Positions 15,818 through 25,500 of a DNA stretch of 64,000 bases are shown here, piece after piece. The notes under the pieces were generated by a model, which ran no database searches, was not told the origin of the DNA, and was given only the letters and a program-made list of their open reading frames with translations. Each line of letters begins with the position of its first letter. The first letter of the stretch is position 1. Source of the stretch: CAWBLP01 sp963721065 (lineage in GTDB: Bacteria > Pseudomonadota > Alphaproteobacteria > Acetobacterales > Acetobacteraceae); contig CAVRHO010000001.1 of NCBI GenBank assembly GCA_963721065.1, forward strand, positions 558,001 through 622,000, written 5' to 3'. The position numbers and the translations under genes were made by a program.

Positions 15818-16792
15818 TCAGCTCACCAGCACGGCCTTGCCGATCACCGTGCGGTCGATCACCGCCTGCAACGCCTCCGCCGCCCGGTCCAGCGGCAGGC
15901 GGTGGGAGATGCGCGGCTTCAGCTTGCCCTCGGCGGCCAGTTTGGTCAGCGCGCGCATATTGGCGATGGCCAGCTCCGGCGCGGCCTCGTTCAGGCCGCC
16001 GATGCGCACGCCGATCGCGTCGATTCCCTTGATCAGCAGGTAGTTGCTGCGGATGTTCGTCGGACCGCCGCCCAGGAAGCCCAGGATCAGCAGCCGGCCG
16101 CCCCAGGCCAGGCAGCGCAGCGACTCGTCGGTGACCTTCGCGCCGATCGGGTCGTACACGACGTCCACGCCGCGCCCGCCGGTCAGGTCCTTCACCTGGT
16201 CCAGAAAACCGCCGGCATAGCCGATTGCGTGGTCGGCACCCTCCTCGACGCAGGCGGCGCGCTTCTCCTCCGTGCTGGCGGTGGCGATGACGCGGGCGCC
16301 GAACAGCTTCGCCACCTGAATGGCGGCGATGCCGATGCCGCCGGCCGCGCCGTGCACCAGCACCCATTCGCCGGCCTTCAGCCGCCCGCGCTGCAGCAGC
16401 GCGTGGTACGCCGTGGTGTAGGCCGAGCGGAAGACGCCAGCGGCGTCCAGGTTCATCCCGTCGGGCACCAGGTCGCACAGCTCGGCCTTGGTGTTGCCCA
16501 GTTCGGCGAAGGCGCCCAGGGTGTGGCGGCTCATCACGCGGTCGCCGGGGCGGAAGGCCGAGACGTCGGGGCCAACGGCCACGACCTCGCCGGCGGCCTC
16601 GCTGCCGGGGATGAAGGGCGGTTCCGGACGAAACTGGTATTTTCCGGCCAGCATCAGCACATCCACGTACTGCACGCCGCGGGCACGGATCCGCACGGTG
16701 ATCTCGCCCGGGCCGGGCGGCGGCGGATCGGGCACGTCGCGCTGTGCCAGCACCTCGGGGCCGCCAAATGCCTCGCACACCATGGCTTTCAT
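15818..16792 (-). CDS. NADPH:quinone oxidoreductase (MDR family)
   Basis: This 324-residue medium-chain dehydrogenase/reductase lacks the zinc-ligand cluster of alcohol dehydrogenases, as in quinone oxidoreductases and enoyl reductases. Visible features are the N-terminal MKAMVCEAFGGPEVL, FIPGSEAAGEVVAVGPDV of the GroES-like domain, and the NADP-binding loop WVLVHGAAGGIGIAAIQVAK. The substrate-side segment RGVDVVYDPIGAKV follows. The reaction is probably one- or two-electron reduction of quinones or alpha,beta-unsaturated carbonyls using NADPH. It is transcribed alone, divergent from gnd with about 260 bp between. Confidence 0.9.
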   Translation of the reverse strand: MKAMVCEAFGGPEVLAQRDVPDPPPPGPGEITVRIRARGVQYVDVLMLAGKYQFRPEPPFIPGSEAAGEVVAVGPDVSAFRPGDRVMSRHTLGAFAELGNTKAELCDLVPDGMNLDAAGVFRSAYTTAYHALLQRGRLKAGEWVLVHGAAGGIGIAAIQVAKLFGARVIATASTEEKRAACVEEGADHAIGYAGGFLDQVKDLTGGRGVDVVYDPIGAKVTDESLRCLAWGGRLLILGFLGGGPTNIRSNYLLIKGIDAIGVRIGGLNEAAPELAIANMRALTKLAAEGKLKPRISHRLPLDRAAEALQAVIDRTVIGKAVLVS

Positions 16793-17049
16793 GTCGTACT
16801 GCTCCTGCTGTCCGGCACGCAGTTAGGGGCGTTTCGACAGGGCTGAAAAGATCCAGGCGCTACGAGGCGCGGACCGGATGCCGCGCGCCGCGCCATCACC
16901 AAGGCTTGACCGGACGAACCGCGCGCGAAAGATCGGCATTGACCGGCGGCGCCAGGGTGGGGATTGCCGTCCGGGCCCGTTTTGCGCGTATAGGGGGCGG
17001 GCGGGCGCAACGCCTGCCAGGCGGCCAACAGCACGGAAGGACAGCAGTG

Positions 17050-18039
17050 ATGCAGATCGGAGTGGTCGGCCTCGGCCGCATGGGCGCCAACATCTCCCGC
17101 CGTCTGATGCGGGACGGACATTCCTGCGTGGTGTGGGACGCGAACGCCGCCACGGTGCAGGAACTTGGCAAGGAAGGTGCGAAGGGCGTGGGCAGCCTTT
17201 CCGACGTGGTCGCCGGCCTTACCGAAAAGCCGCGCGCGGTCTGGGTGATGCTGCCCGCCGGCCGCATCACCGAGGAGACTGTCGAACAGCTTGGCACCAT
17301 GCTGGGCCAGGGCGACATCATCATCGACGGCGGCAACACGATGTACAAGGACGATGTCCGCCGCGCCAAGGCGCTGAAGCAGAAGGGCATCCGCTACGTC
17401 GATTGCGGCACGTCGGGCGGCGTGTGGGGCCTGCAGCGCGGCTACTGCCTGATGATCGGCGGCGAGACCGAGGCGGTGCAGCACCTGGACCCGATCTTCA
17501 AGACCCTGGCCCCCGGCATCGGCACCATCGAGCGTACCCCGGACCGCGATAAGCACGACCCGCGCGCCGAGCAGGGCTACATCCACGCAGGGCCGCCGGG
17601 CGCCGGGCACTTCGTGAAGATGGTCCATAACGGCATCGAGTACGGCATGATGCAGGCCATCGCCGAGGGCTTCGACATCCTGCGCAACCGCGCCGCGTCC
17701 CACCTGCCGGAAGGCGAACGCTTCGACCTCAACATGGCCGACATCGCCGAGGTCTGGCGCCGCGGCAGCGTGGTGTCCTCCTGGCTGCTGGACCTCACCG
17801 CGGAGGCCATGGCGAAGGACCAGACGCTGGAACACTTCGAGGGCACGGTCGCCGATTCCGGCGAGGGCCGCTGGACCATCGAGGCCGCAATCGAGGAAGC
17901 GGTGCCGGCCGACGTGCTGGCCGCGTCGCTGTTCGTGCGCTTCCGCTCCCGCCAGGATCACACCTACGCCGAGAAGGTGCTGTCCGCCATGCGCTTCGGC
18001 TTCGGCGGCCATGTGGAGGCACCGGCGCCCAAGTCATGA
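17050..18039 (+). CDS. gnd: 6-phosphogluconate dehydrogenase (decarboxylating), short form
   Basis: This 329-residue protein belongs to the shorter GntZ/YqeC-type class. It has an N-terminal Rossmann fold (IGVVGLGRMGANISRRLM), the 6PGDH signature IIDGGNTMYKDD, and the catalytic region DCGTSGGVWGLQRGYCLMIGG and FVKMVHNGIEYGMMQAIAEG. It oxidatively decarboxylates 6-phosphogluconate to ribulose-5-phosphate. ATG 17050 was chosen because AAGGACAGC precedes it and the Rossmann motif starts immediately after. Its stop overlaps gntK (ATGA), and gntK overlaps the SDR gene, so the three form a tightly coupled gluconate-use operon. Confidence 0.94.
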   Translation: MQIGVVGLGRMGANISRRLMRDGHSCVVWDANAATVQELGKEGAKGVGSLSDVVAGLTEKPRAVWVMLPAGRITEETVEQLGTMLGQGDIIIDGGNTMYKDDVRRAKALKQKGIRYVDCGTSGGVWGLQRGYCLMIGGETEAVQHLDPIFKTLAPGIGTIERTPDRDKHDPRAEQGYIHAGPPGAGHFVKMVHNGIEYGMMQAIAEGFDILRNRAASHLPEGERFDLNMADIAEVWRRGSVVSSWLLDLTAEAMAKDQTLEHFEGTVADSGEGRWTIEAAIEEAVPADVLAASLFVRFRSRQDHTYAEKVLSAMRFGFGGHVEAPAPKS

Positions 18040-18557
18040 GCTTCGCGGTGGTCATGGGCGTCTCCGGCAGCGGCAAGACCACGATCGCCCGGGGCGTGGC
18101 GGAAGCACTCGGCTGGGACCTGCTGGAGGGGGATGCCTTCCACCCGCCCGCCAATGTCGAGAAGATGTCGCACGGCGTGCCGCTGACCGACGACGACCGC
18201 TGGCCCTGGCTGCGCGCCATCGCCGCCGAGATCGACAGCCAGGCGGGGCAGGGGCGTTCCGTGGTGGTGGCCTGCTCGGCGCTGAAGCGGATCTATCGCG
18301 ACCTGCTGCTGACCGGGCGGCCCGGCGGCATCCTGGTGTACCTGGACGGTTCGCCGGAGCTGATCGCGGCGCGCATGGCGGCGCGCAAGGGGCATTTCAT
18401 GCCGCCGAAACTGCTGGAAAGCCAGTTCGCCACGCTGGAACCGCCCGCGCCGGACGAGCGGCCGGTGACCGTCTCCATCGCGCCGTCCCCCGACGCCATC
18501 GTCGCCGACGTGGTGCGTCGGCTCCGGCAGCGACTGCAAGCGGAGCCCACATCATGA
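18036..18557 (+). CDS. gntK: Gluconokinase
   Basis: This 173-residue kinase phosphorylates D-gluconate to 6-phosphogluconate, the substrate of the preceding gene product. It has the P-loop MGVSGSGKTTIARG, GDAFHPPANVEKM (substrate/Mg site), and VVVACSALKRIYRDLL. It overlaps gnd by four bases (ATGA) and is overlapped by the SDR gene in the same way. The length and motifs are complete. Confidence 0.94.
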   Translation: MSFAVVMGVSGSGKTTIARGVAEALGWDLLEGDAFHPPANVEKMSHGVPLTDDDRWPWLRAIAAEIDSQAGQGRSVVVACSALKRIYRDLLLTGRPGGILVYLDGSPELIAARMAARKGHFMPPKLLESQFATLEPPAPDERPVTVSIAPSPDAIVADVVRRLRQRLQAEPTS

Positions 18558-19324
18558 GCGACAACAACGCGATCTATCCCAGCCTGCGCGACCGGGTGGT
18601 ATTCGTCACCGGCGGCGCCAGCGGCATCGGCGCCGAGGAGGTGTCGCACTTCGCGGCGCAGGGCGCGCGCGTCGCCTTCGTCGATATTGCCGACGACGCG
18701 GCGCACGCCCTGGTGGCGAAGCTGCGCCAGGCCGGCCATCCCGAGCCGTTCTTCCAGCACTGCGACCTGCGGGACATCCCGGCCTTGCAGGCGGCCATCG
18801 CCGCGGTCCGCCACCGGCTGGGCCCGATCACCGTGCTGGTGAACAACGCCGCCAACGACCAGCGCCACAGTTGGGAGGAGGTGACGCCGGAGTTCTGGGA
18901 CGAGCGCCAGGCCACCAACCTGCGCCACCAGTTCTTCGCCATCCAGGCGGTCGCGCCGATGATGCGCGAGGCGGGCGGCGGGTCGATCGTGAATTTCGGC
19001 TCCATCAGTTGGCACAACGCCCAGGGCGGCATGCCGGCCTACACCACGGCCAAGGCGGCGGTGGAGGGGCTGACGCGCGGCATGGCGCGCGACCTGGGGC
19101 CGTTCGGCATCCGGGTGAACACGGTGATCCCCGGCTGGATCATGACCGAGCGGCAGATCACCCTATGGCTGACGCCGGAGGCCGAAGCAGAGCTGATCCG
19201 CACCCAGTGCCTGAAGCAGAAGCTGGTGCCGGCGGATGTTGCCCGGATGGTGCTGTGGCTGGCGGCCGATGACAGCCGGATGTGCACCGCGCAGCTCTGG
19301 GTGGTGGACGGCGGGCGGATGTAG
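18554..19324 (+). CDS. Short-chain dehydrogenase/reductase, sugar-acid type
   Basis: The protein has 256 residues. The SDR motifs are TGGASGIGAEEVSHF (cofactor), NNAANDQRHSWEEV, FGSISWHN (catalytic Ser region) and AYTTAKAAVEG (YxxxK). The Asp in AFVDIADD at the end of strand 2 favours NAD. The full-length C-terminus ends with QLWVVDGGRM. It is translationally coupled to gntK and gnd, so a sugar-acid or sugar dehydrogenase feeding gluconate is likely (for example galactose/arabinose/gluconate dehydrogenase types), but sequence alone does not fix the substrate. Confidence 0.9.
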   Translation: MSDNNAIYPSLRDRVVFVTGGASGIGAEEVSHFAAQGARVAFVDIADDAAHALVAKLRQAGHPEPFFQHCDLRDIPALQAAIAAVRHRLGPITVLVNNAANDQRHSWEEVTPEFWDERQATNLRHQFFAIQAVAPMMREAGGGSIVNFGSISWHNAQGGMPAYTTAKAAVEGLTRGMARDLGPFGIRVNTVIPGWIMTERQITLWLTPEAEAELIRTQCLKQKLVPADVARMVLWLAADDSRMCTAQLWVVDGGRM

Positions 19325-19531
19325 CGCGGCGTGGTGTTCCGATTCACGGGGCGCCGGCACACCGCCACGGCCCGCGCAAGGGACCGTACTCGAAGCCCGC
19401 CTCGATTATCATGAGGTGCCGGCCGGCGTATCGCGTCTGGCATTCTCTGCCGCGGCCGGCGGTCCGTACCGCGTTGTAGCGGACGACGGCCCACCGGCGT
19501 TGCAACAGTGCGAACAGGCACCACACGCCCG

Positions 19532-19651
19532 GGTCAGGGCCGGCCTTGAGCCCGCCATCCATCTCCGGCAAGGCATGTTGCGTTGCGTGCCGACCCGATT
19601 GTTGCCGTGTCGATGGCCGGGTCAGGCCCCGGGTCAGGCCCGGCCGTGACA
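19532..19651 (-). repeat. Dispersed palindromic repeat family A, copy 1 (inverted)
   Basis: The copy reads as the reverse complement of the others, with outer arms GGTCAGGGCCGGCCTTGAG and GGGTCAGGCCCGGCCGTGAC. The conserved core is ATCTCCGGCAAGGCATG, then CGTGCCGACCCGATTGTT. It occupies most of the 410-bp gap after the SDR gene, and I saw nothing else there. Other copies are at 32247, 43857 and 58664. Confidence 0.65.
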
Positions 19652-19734
19652 CGAAGGCCCGGTGGGGCCGCAATCCCCTGGCGCATTGCGGTACAGCCTT
19701 CTCCGCCGAGCATCCTTTGGGACGGGCGGCGCCG

Positions 19735-20709
19735 TCAGGCGAAGATCTCGCCCAGGCGACGGATGCTGCCCAGCACTTTCTCCTGTTCCAGGCCGGGCCA
19801 TTGCACGCGCATGATGAAGTGGTCCACGCCCAGCAATTCGCGGTAGCGGGCGACTTCCTCCTTCACCGATTCCTTGTCGCCGATGATGAAGCGGTTGCGG
19901 GCGAACTCCTCGAACGACACGTTGGCGGTGGGGTTCTGCAGGCCCCATGACGCATACGCATTGTATTTGTATTCCAGCGCCGCTCGGCACTCCTCGAACG
20001 CGGTGGCGTGACTGGCGCCGACATAGCATTCGCGTGCGATCGGGTATTCCAGCGGCGTGCGGCCGCTTTCCGTCAGCGCGGCGCGGTAGGTGCGCATCTG
20101 CTCCTGCACCTTCTCCAGCCCGGTGGCGTTGACGATCAGCCAGGCGTCGCCAATGCGCGCGGCGCGCCTGATGGCCGCATCCACCTGCGCGGCGATGTAC
20201 ACCGGCGGGCCCTGCGGGCGTACCGGCTTCAGGCTGAGGCCGCAGTCTTTCACCGAATAGAACCGGCCCGCATGGGTCACCGTCTCCTCGGTCCAGAGGC
20301 GGCGCATCAACTGGATCGCTTCACTGAAGCGCGGCGCGCGCTCCTTCAGCGGGATGCCGAAGCTGTCGAATTCCGGCGGCCGGTAGCCCAGGCCGACGCC
20401 GAGCACGTAGTTGCCGCCGGTGAGGACGTCGAGGGTGGCGGATTCCTCGGCCACGTGAACGGGGTTGAGCAGCGGCAGGATCAGGATGTTCGGCCCGATC
20501 GTCATGCCTTTGGCCTCGGCCGCGAGAAAGGCCATCATCGGCGTGATCTGCAGCATCTGCATCGGTGCAGTCAGGTAGTGGTGCGGGAACCACAGCGACC
20601 TGAACCCGGCATCGCGGGCCGTGCGCACCTGCTCCACCAGTTCCGGAATCCGGGCGGGCACCGGCATGCCGGCGGGGAATTGCGTGTTGATGAACAGACC
20701 AAGCTTCAC
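19735..20709 (-). CDS. LLM-class luciferase-like flavin monooxygenase
   Basis: This 324-residue TIM-barrel protein has the bacterial-luciferase-family pattern: MKLGLFINTQFPAG, a central segment GMTIGPNILILPLLNPVHVAEE, VLTGGNYVLGVGLGYRPPEF and GPPVYIAAQVDAAIRRAARIGDAWL. It probably uses reduced FMN (or F420-like cofactor in distant relatives) to oxidise an organic substrate. The substrate is unknown. It is transcribed alone, toward the repeat at 19532. A second luciferase-like gene lies nearby at 21174-22208 but belongs to a different subfamily. Confidence 0.9.
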   Translation of the reverse strand: MKLGLFINTQFPAGMPVPARIPELVEQVRTARDAGFRSLWFPHHYLTAPMQMLQITPMMAFLAAEAKGMTIGPNILILPLLNPVHVAEESATLDVLTGGNYVLGVGLGYRPPEFDSFGIPLKERAPRFSEAIQLMRRLWTEETVTHAGRFYSVKDCGLSLKPVRPQGPPVYIAAQVDAAIRRAARIGDAWLIVNATGLEKVQEQMRTYRAALTESGRTPLEYPIARECYVGASHATAFEECRAALEYKYNAYASWGLQNPTANVSFEEFARNRFIIGDKESVKEEVARYRELLGVDHFIMRVQWPGLEQEKVLGSIRRLGEIFA

Positions 20710-20859
20710 CGGACCCTCCTCGCGTTCATGCGCCCGAGGTTAGGTCATGTCCGCCCCGGCGGGAAACGCTTCGGCGTTCCAGGCGGGAGCAGGCGGCTTC
20801 CCGGCATCGCGACCGGGCGCAGGCTTGATCCCCGCATCGCGGCACGCCACCTCTCGCGC

Positions 20860-21135
20860 ATGAGTGACCATCGTCCGTCTGACCTGGACATGCTGCCGGA
20901 CGGCAGCTTCCGCCGCCCTGCCAGACCGCCCGTCATGACCCGGATTTTCATCTGGGCCGCGGTGGTGGCAGCGATCGCCGGCGCCCTGGCGTTCGCGGCC
21001 TTCGCGCTGTGGATCGCCCTGATCCTGGTGCCGATCGCGCTGATTGCGGGTGTGATCGCCTGGGCCGCGTTGCGCTTCCAACTCTGGCGTGCCCGGCGCA
21101 CGCAAGAACCTGGGCGCGGCGTCCGGCGCCCCTGA
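20860..21135 (+). CDS. Small membrane protein
   Basis: This 91-residue protein has a polar N-terminus (MSDHRPSDLDMLPDGSF) and two adjacent hydrophobic segments, IFIWAAVVAAIAGALAFAAF and LWIALILVPIALIAGVIAWA. They end in a basic tail, FQLWRARRTQEPGRGVRRP. No family was recognised. ATG 20860 is the first start giving the polar leader. It lies between two convergently and divergently placed luciferase-like genes, with no operon partner. The protein is small but its hydrophobicity pattern is orderly, so I judge it real. Confidence 0.6.
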   Translation: MSDHRPSDLDMLPDGSFRRPARPPVMTRIFIWAAVVAAIAGALAFAAFALWIALILVPIALIAGVIAWAALRFQLWRARRTQEPGRGVRRP

Positions 21136-21173
21136 AGCCGGCGGCCCGTTCCCCGCCCTGGTCTCCGACAGCC

Positions 21174-22208
21174 TCAGTCCGCGGCGAGCGCCGTATCGGC
21201 GCCGGACAGCCCGCATTCCCGCGCCAGCAGCGTGTAGGAACGTCGGCGCGCGTCCGGATCGTGCAGCGTGGTGAGGATGGCGATTTCCTCCACGTCCAAC
21301 TGTGCCGCCAGATCCCGCAGCTTGCCGCCCACCACGTCCGGGGTGCCGTAGAGCGCTCGGCCGCGCAGCCGCTCGATCCGCAGCCGCTCGCCTTCGGTCA
21401 GGGTGTGGGCGGCGGCTTCCTCGGGGAGGGCAGGGCGGAGGTACACGCCGCGGTCACGGCCCAGGCGCCACATCTCGCGTGAGGTGAACAGCCGAGCGGC
21501 CTCGTCCTGGGTGGGTGCGGCCATGGCCCAGACGCATATCGCCGCATGCGGCGTCGGGTGGCGGGCGCTGGGGCGGTAGCCGTCCCGGTAGATCGCCAGC
21601 GCCTGTTCGGCGCCGCGCCCGTCGGTGATGAAGTGGGCGAAGCAGAACGGCAGGCCGAAATAGGCCGCGACCTGCGCGCCGTAGTCGGAACTGCCGAGGA
21701 TCCACGCCTCCGGCAGCGTCGGCCCGCCCGGCTGGGCGCGGATGTCGCGGAACGGGTGGCCCTCCACCAGCTTTTCCCCCGCGACCCAGGCCAGCAGGTC
21801 GCGCACCTGGGCGGGGAAATGCTCTGCCGCGCTCTCGGCCAGCGGGTTGAGCGCGAAGGCGGTGCGGCCGTCCGAGCCCGGGGCGCGGCCGAGCCCCAGG
21901 TCGATGCGGCCGGGCGCGATCGCCTCCAGCACGCGAAACTGTTCGGCAACCTTCAGGCTGGAATAATGCGGCAGCATCACGCCGGCGGAGCCGACGCGGA
22001 TGCGGGCGGTGGTGGCGGCGATGGCGCTGATCAGGATTTCCGGCGCGGTGCCGGCCTGGCTGTCGCTGTTGTGGTGTTCGGCGCACCAGTAGCGGTGGTA
22101 GCCCAGGGATTCGCAGTGCTTCGCCAGGGCGAGGCTCTCGCGGATCGAGGTGTCCGGCGTGCGGCCGGTCACCACGGTGGATTGGTCGAGCACGGACAGA
22201 CGCAGCAT
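21174..22208 (-). CDS. LLM-class monooxygenase, MsnO8-like subfamily
   Basis: This 344-residue TIM-barrel flavin-dependent monooxygenase-like protein contains LRLSVLDQSTVVTGRTPD, YHRYWCAEHHNSDSQAGTAPEILI, IRVGSAGVMLPHYSSLKVAEQF and RIDLGLGRAPGSDGRTAFAL. These are the standard segments of the MsnO8/luciferase-like subgroup that lacks a dedicated reductase. The substrate is unknown. It is divergent from the large repeat/Hint gene, with 301 bp between the starts. Confidence 0.9.
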   Translation of the reverse strand: MLRLSVLDQSTVVTGRTPDTSIRESLALAKHCESLGYHRYWCAEHHNSDSQAGTAPEILISAIAATTARIRVGSAGVMLPHYSSLKVAEQFRVLEAIAPGRIDLGLGRAPGSDGRTAFALNPLAESAAEHFPAQVRDLLAWVAGEKLVEGHPFRDIRAQPGGPTLPEAWILGSSDYGAQVAAYFGLPFCFAHFITDGRGAEQALAIYRDGYRPSARHPTPHAAICVWAMAAPTQDEAARLFTSREMWRLGRDRGVYLRPALPEEAAAHTLTEGERLRIERLRGRALYGTPDVVGGKLRDLAAQLDVEEIAILTTLHDPDARRRSYTLLARECGLSGADTALAAD

Positions 22209-22509
22209 TCCCCTCGCTCCTGCGGATGTCGGACAGATGAACGCGCATGAGCGGGCCGGTGCAAGCCTTGGCGGGGGGCGCGAGGGGCGGGTGGCGCCGA
22301 GGCCTGTGCAGGAAAGTGACGAAGTGGCTGGGAATCCATCATTTCATGGGCGCTACCGATCAGCGCCCGGGCACCGCTGGGCGGGACGCCCCGGGTTTCC
22401 CCTACAGGTCTGACGGAAAAAGCCGAATCCCCTTCTGCAACCCGCTACAATCTGTTGCCTGGCACCGTTCGTGCAGCTAAAAATCGAGACGTATCGTTTA
22501 GGGGAACGG
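22209..22509. promoter_or_regulatory. Divergent spacer before the large Hint-protein gene
   Basis: No gene seen. A TACAAT hexamer (22446-22451) resembling a -10 box lies about 60 bp before the Hint-gene start, but a matching -35 at 16-18 bp is not evident. AGGGGA just before ATG 22510/22513 is the likely ribosome-binding site. The spacer also serves the divergent monooxygenase. Confidence 0.3.
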
Positions 22510-25500
22510 ATGATGGCGAGCTCCACCTGGAGTTGGATTGGCGGGAACGGCTCTGCCACGATTTCCGCCAACTGGACGCTGACTTTCGGGCCGGGAAACT
22601 CCGAGTCGGTTCCTCAGAACAACGATATGGTCGTGGTGACGGACGGCACGGTTGACACCGGCCTCGATCTTCAGTTGGTCGGCAACACGATCGCGGTGGC
22701 CGGAACAGGCGGCACCGTTGCGGCGATTTCCTTCGCCGGCGACTCGACGATCACCGCAGCCAACCCGACATTCGACAGCAACTCGGTCATTACCAACTCG
22801 GTGTCGGGGCAGACGACCCCCGGGACCACGGTGCTGGATGCCGCGGGCCGGGTGATCAACCAGGGCAGCATCATTGCCGACGGGCCGGCCGGCAGCAGCT
22901 TCACCCTGAACGTGCAGCCGAACACCGTCGGTTCGGTCACGACTGCGGGCTATTTTTCCAACGACGGGCAGATGGCGGTGGATGCGGGCAATACGCTGAC
23001 CGTGGCTGTCGGTGCGCAATGTCGAGTTTGCCGTGGGTGGCGCCGCGGGATCGTTCGGGACGGTCGACGGTCTCGGAAGTCATGCCATCGGTCGCTTGGT
23101 GAGCCAGCGGGCACTGTCGTCGTTGGTGACGCGGGGACGGGTGAAATCGACGTGCTGAATGGGGGTGGCGCTCACTATTCAGTCCGCCTATCCGATTCAG
23201 GTGGGAGTTTCGCAAGGGGCTCTCCGGAACGCTCAAGGTCTCAGGTTTCGGCGCTTCACTCTCGGTCGCCTTCCCTGGATACGGCATCGCACTCGGGGTT
23301 GCAGGTTCCGGGTCCCTGGATGTCGAGGCTGGAGGTTCCGTTTTTGCCAATGTGCTCCAGGCAGGCGAGAACTCGACCGGATGAGTGCGTTTATCAACGT
23401 CTCCGGCACAGGCAGTGAGTTAACTGCCCTCTCCCAACTGACGCTCGGATCGGCAGGTTCGGGACATCTGACCGTCCAGGCCGGTGGTTCAGTCGATGCC
23501 GGTGCGCTGTTGGATATGGCGGTCGTCCCGGGAGCGTCTTCAACTCTCACGGTCACTGGTGTTGCGTCTCAGTTAAGTTCAAGTGAGATAAAGCTCGGAG
23601 ATGGGGGAGTAGGAATTGCGAGCGTCGAGAGCGGAGCGGTAGTTAGGACCGGTTCTCTAATCTTGGGGGCAACGCGATTCGGCCATGGCACCCTGGCGGT
23701 GACGGCTGGCGGAAGCGTTGCGATCAGCGATGGCGCGACCATCACGGCGGGATCCACGCTGTCAGTCACTGGCTCGGGTTCCGGCGTTGATATCGGCACG
23801 TCCGGCAGCTACGTCAGCGGTGCGGTCAAACTGGAAAGCGGCCACACGCTGTACGGCAGCGGTCTGATCGCGGCGGCGATCGTGAACGCCGGCGTGATCA
23901 ACGCGCTCAGCGATGCGCACGGTGGCCCCCTGGAGGTGCAGGGCGCGGTCACCGGTACGCGGCGGTACACTGGCGATCGGCGACAATTCAGTCCTGCAAC
24001 TGGACAGTGCCGTTGCGTCTGGTCAGGCGATCACCTTTGGCAGCGGGTCGGAACTGATCCTGAATGCCCCCGGCACGACCATCGGCAATGCCATCAGCGG
24101 GCTGTCGGCCGGCGACAGAATCGAGCTCAACCTCGGGGCCGGGGGCACGATCGACACCGCAAGTTTCAGCGCGGGTACGGTCACCCTCAACACCAGTGCG
24201 GGCGTTTACCAGTTTACCGATGTCAGCCTTGCGGCGGGCGCTTCGCAGCAGTTCAGCACCGGACTCGATGCGGCGACCGGCGACAGCTACATCCAGTTGC
24301 AGGCGCCGGCATTCATCTGGCAGGGCGGCGCGAGCGACAACAACTACACGACCGCGGCGAACTGGCAGGGCGGCGCCGCGCCCGGCAGCGGCGATCACGC
24401 CTTCTTCCTCAACAACCCGGGCACGGTGACCGGTTCCGGCAACGCGCTCGCGATTTCGGTCGGTCAGGCCGGTACCGCCGGTTCGGGCACCTGGACCTTC
24501 GACAATACCACCCTGACGGTCGCTGGCGAGCCGAACCCGCCCGGTCTGCCCATCGCCGCCGGTTTCTACGCCGATACCGTCCTGAATGGCGGCTCGCTGG
24601 ACGCGTCGGGCGGTATGGTCACAGTCGGCGGCCCGTCGGGTGTTACGGTCACCGCGCAGGCCGGTGCCTCGGTGACCACCGCCGGGGACAGCATCGGTAC
24701 GGAAGCAGGCCAGACGGGCTCACTGCTTGTGACGGGCAGCGGCACGGGGTGGACGGAGCAGACCGGCACCGCGGTGAATGGCTATGTACCCGGATTCCTG
24801 ACCGTTGGCTGGGCCGCCCGGTCATCCGGTGCTGTCACCGTTACCGACAATGCGAGCCTCAACACCGGCGACTTCGCCGCATTGGGCGGCCAGGCGGGAA
24901 GTTCTGGAGACGTGACCGTCTCGGCCGGCGGGAGCTGGACCGTGGGCGGCCCGGCGACAATCGGCCAGAACGGTGCCGGCACGCTGACGGTCAACAACGG
25001 GATCGTCGCCACCTCGTCGGTCAGCAGCGTTGGTTCGGGGGCCGGCAGCAGCGGCACCGTCAGCGTGCTCGCCGGCGGTCTGCTGACCAATAGCGGCGGC
25101 CTGACCATCGGCGGCTCGGGCGACGGAAGCCTGACGGTGGACGGCACCAGCAGCGCGGTCGCCAGCAGCGGCGCGGTCATTCTGGGCCAGAGCGACGGCG
25201 CCACCGGCACTGTTTCGGTGACCGGCGGCAGCACTTTCGACATGCAGAACCTGATCGTCGGTGGCGCCGGAAGCGGCAACCTGACGGTGAATGGCGGTGC
25301 GCTCACCGATTCCGGCTACCTGCTGCTCGGCAACAGTGCCAGCGGTTCCGGCATCATGAACGTCAGCAGCGCCACCGCGTCGATCGCCGGCAATGCCATC
25401 ATTGGCAACTATGCCGGGACCGGCACCCTGACCGTCGGTTCAGGCGGCATTATTCAGGCGAACGGCACGTTCGATGCGGTCGGCAACACCGCTGGCGCAG

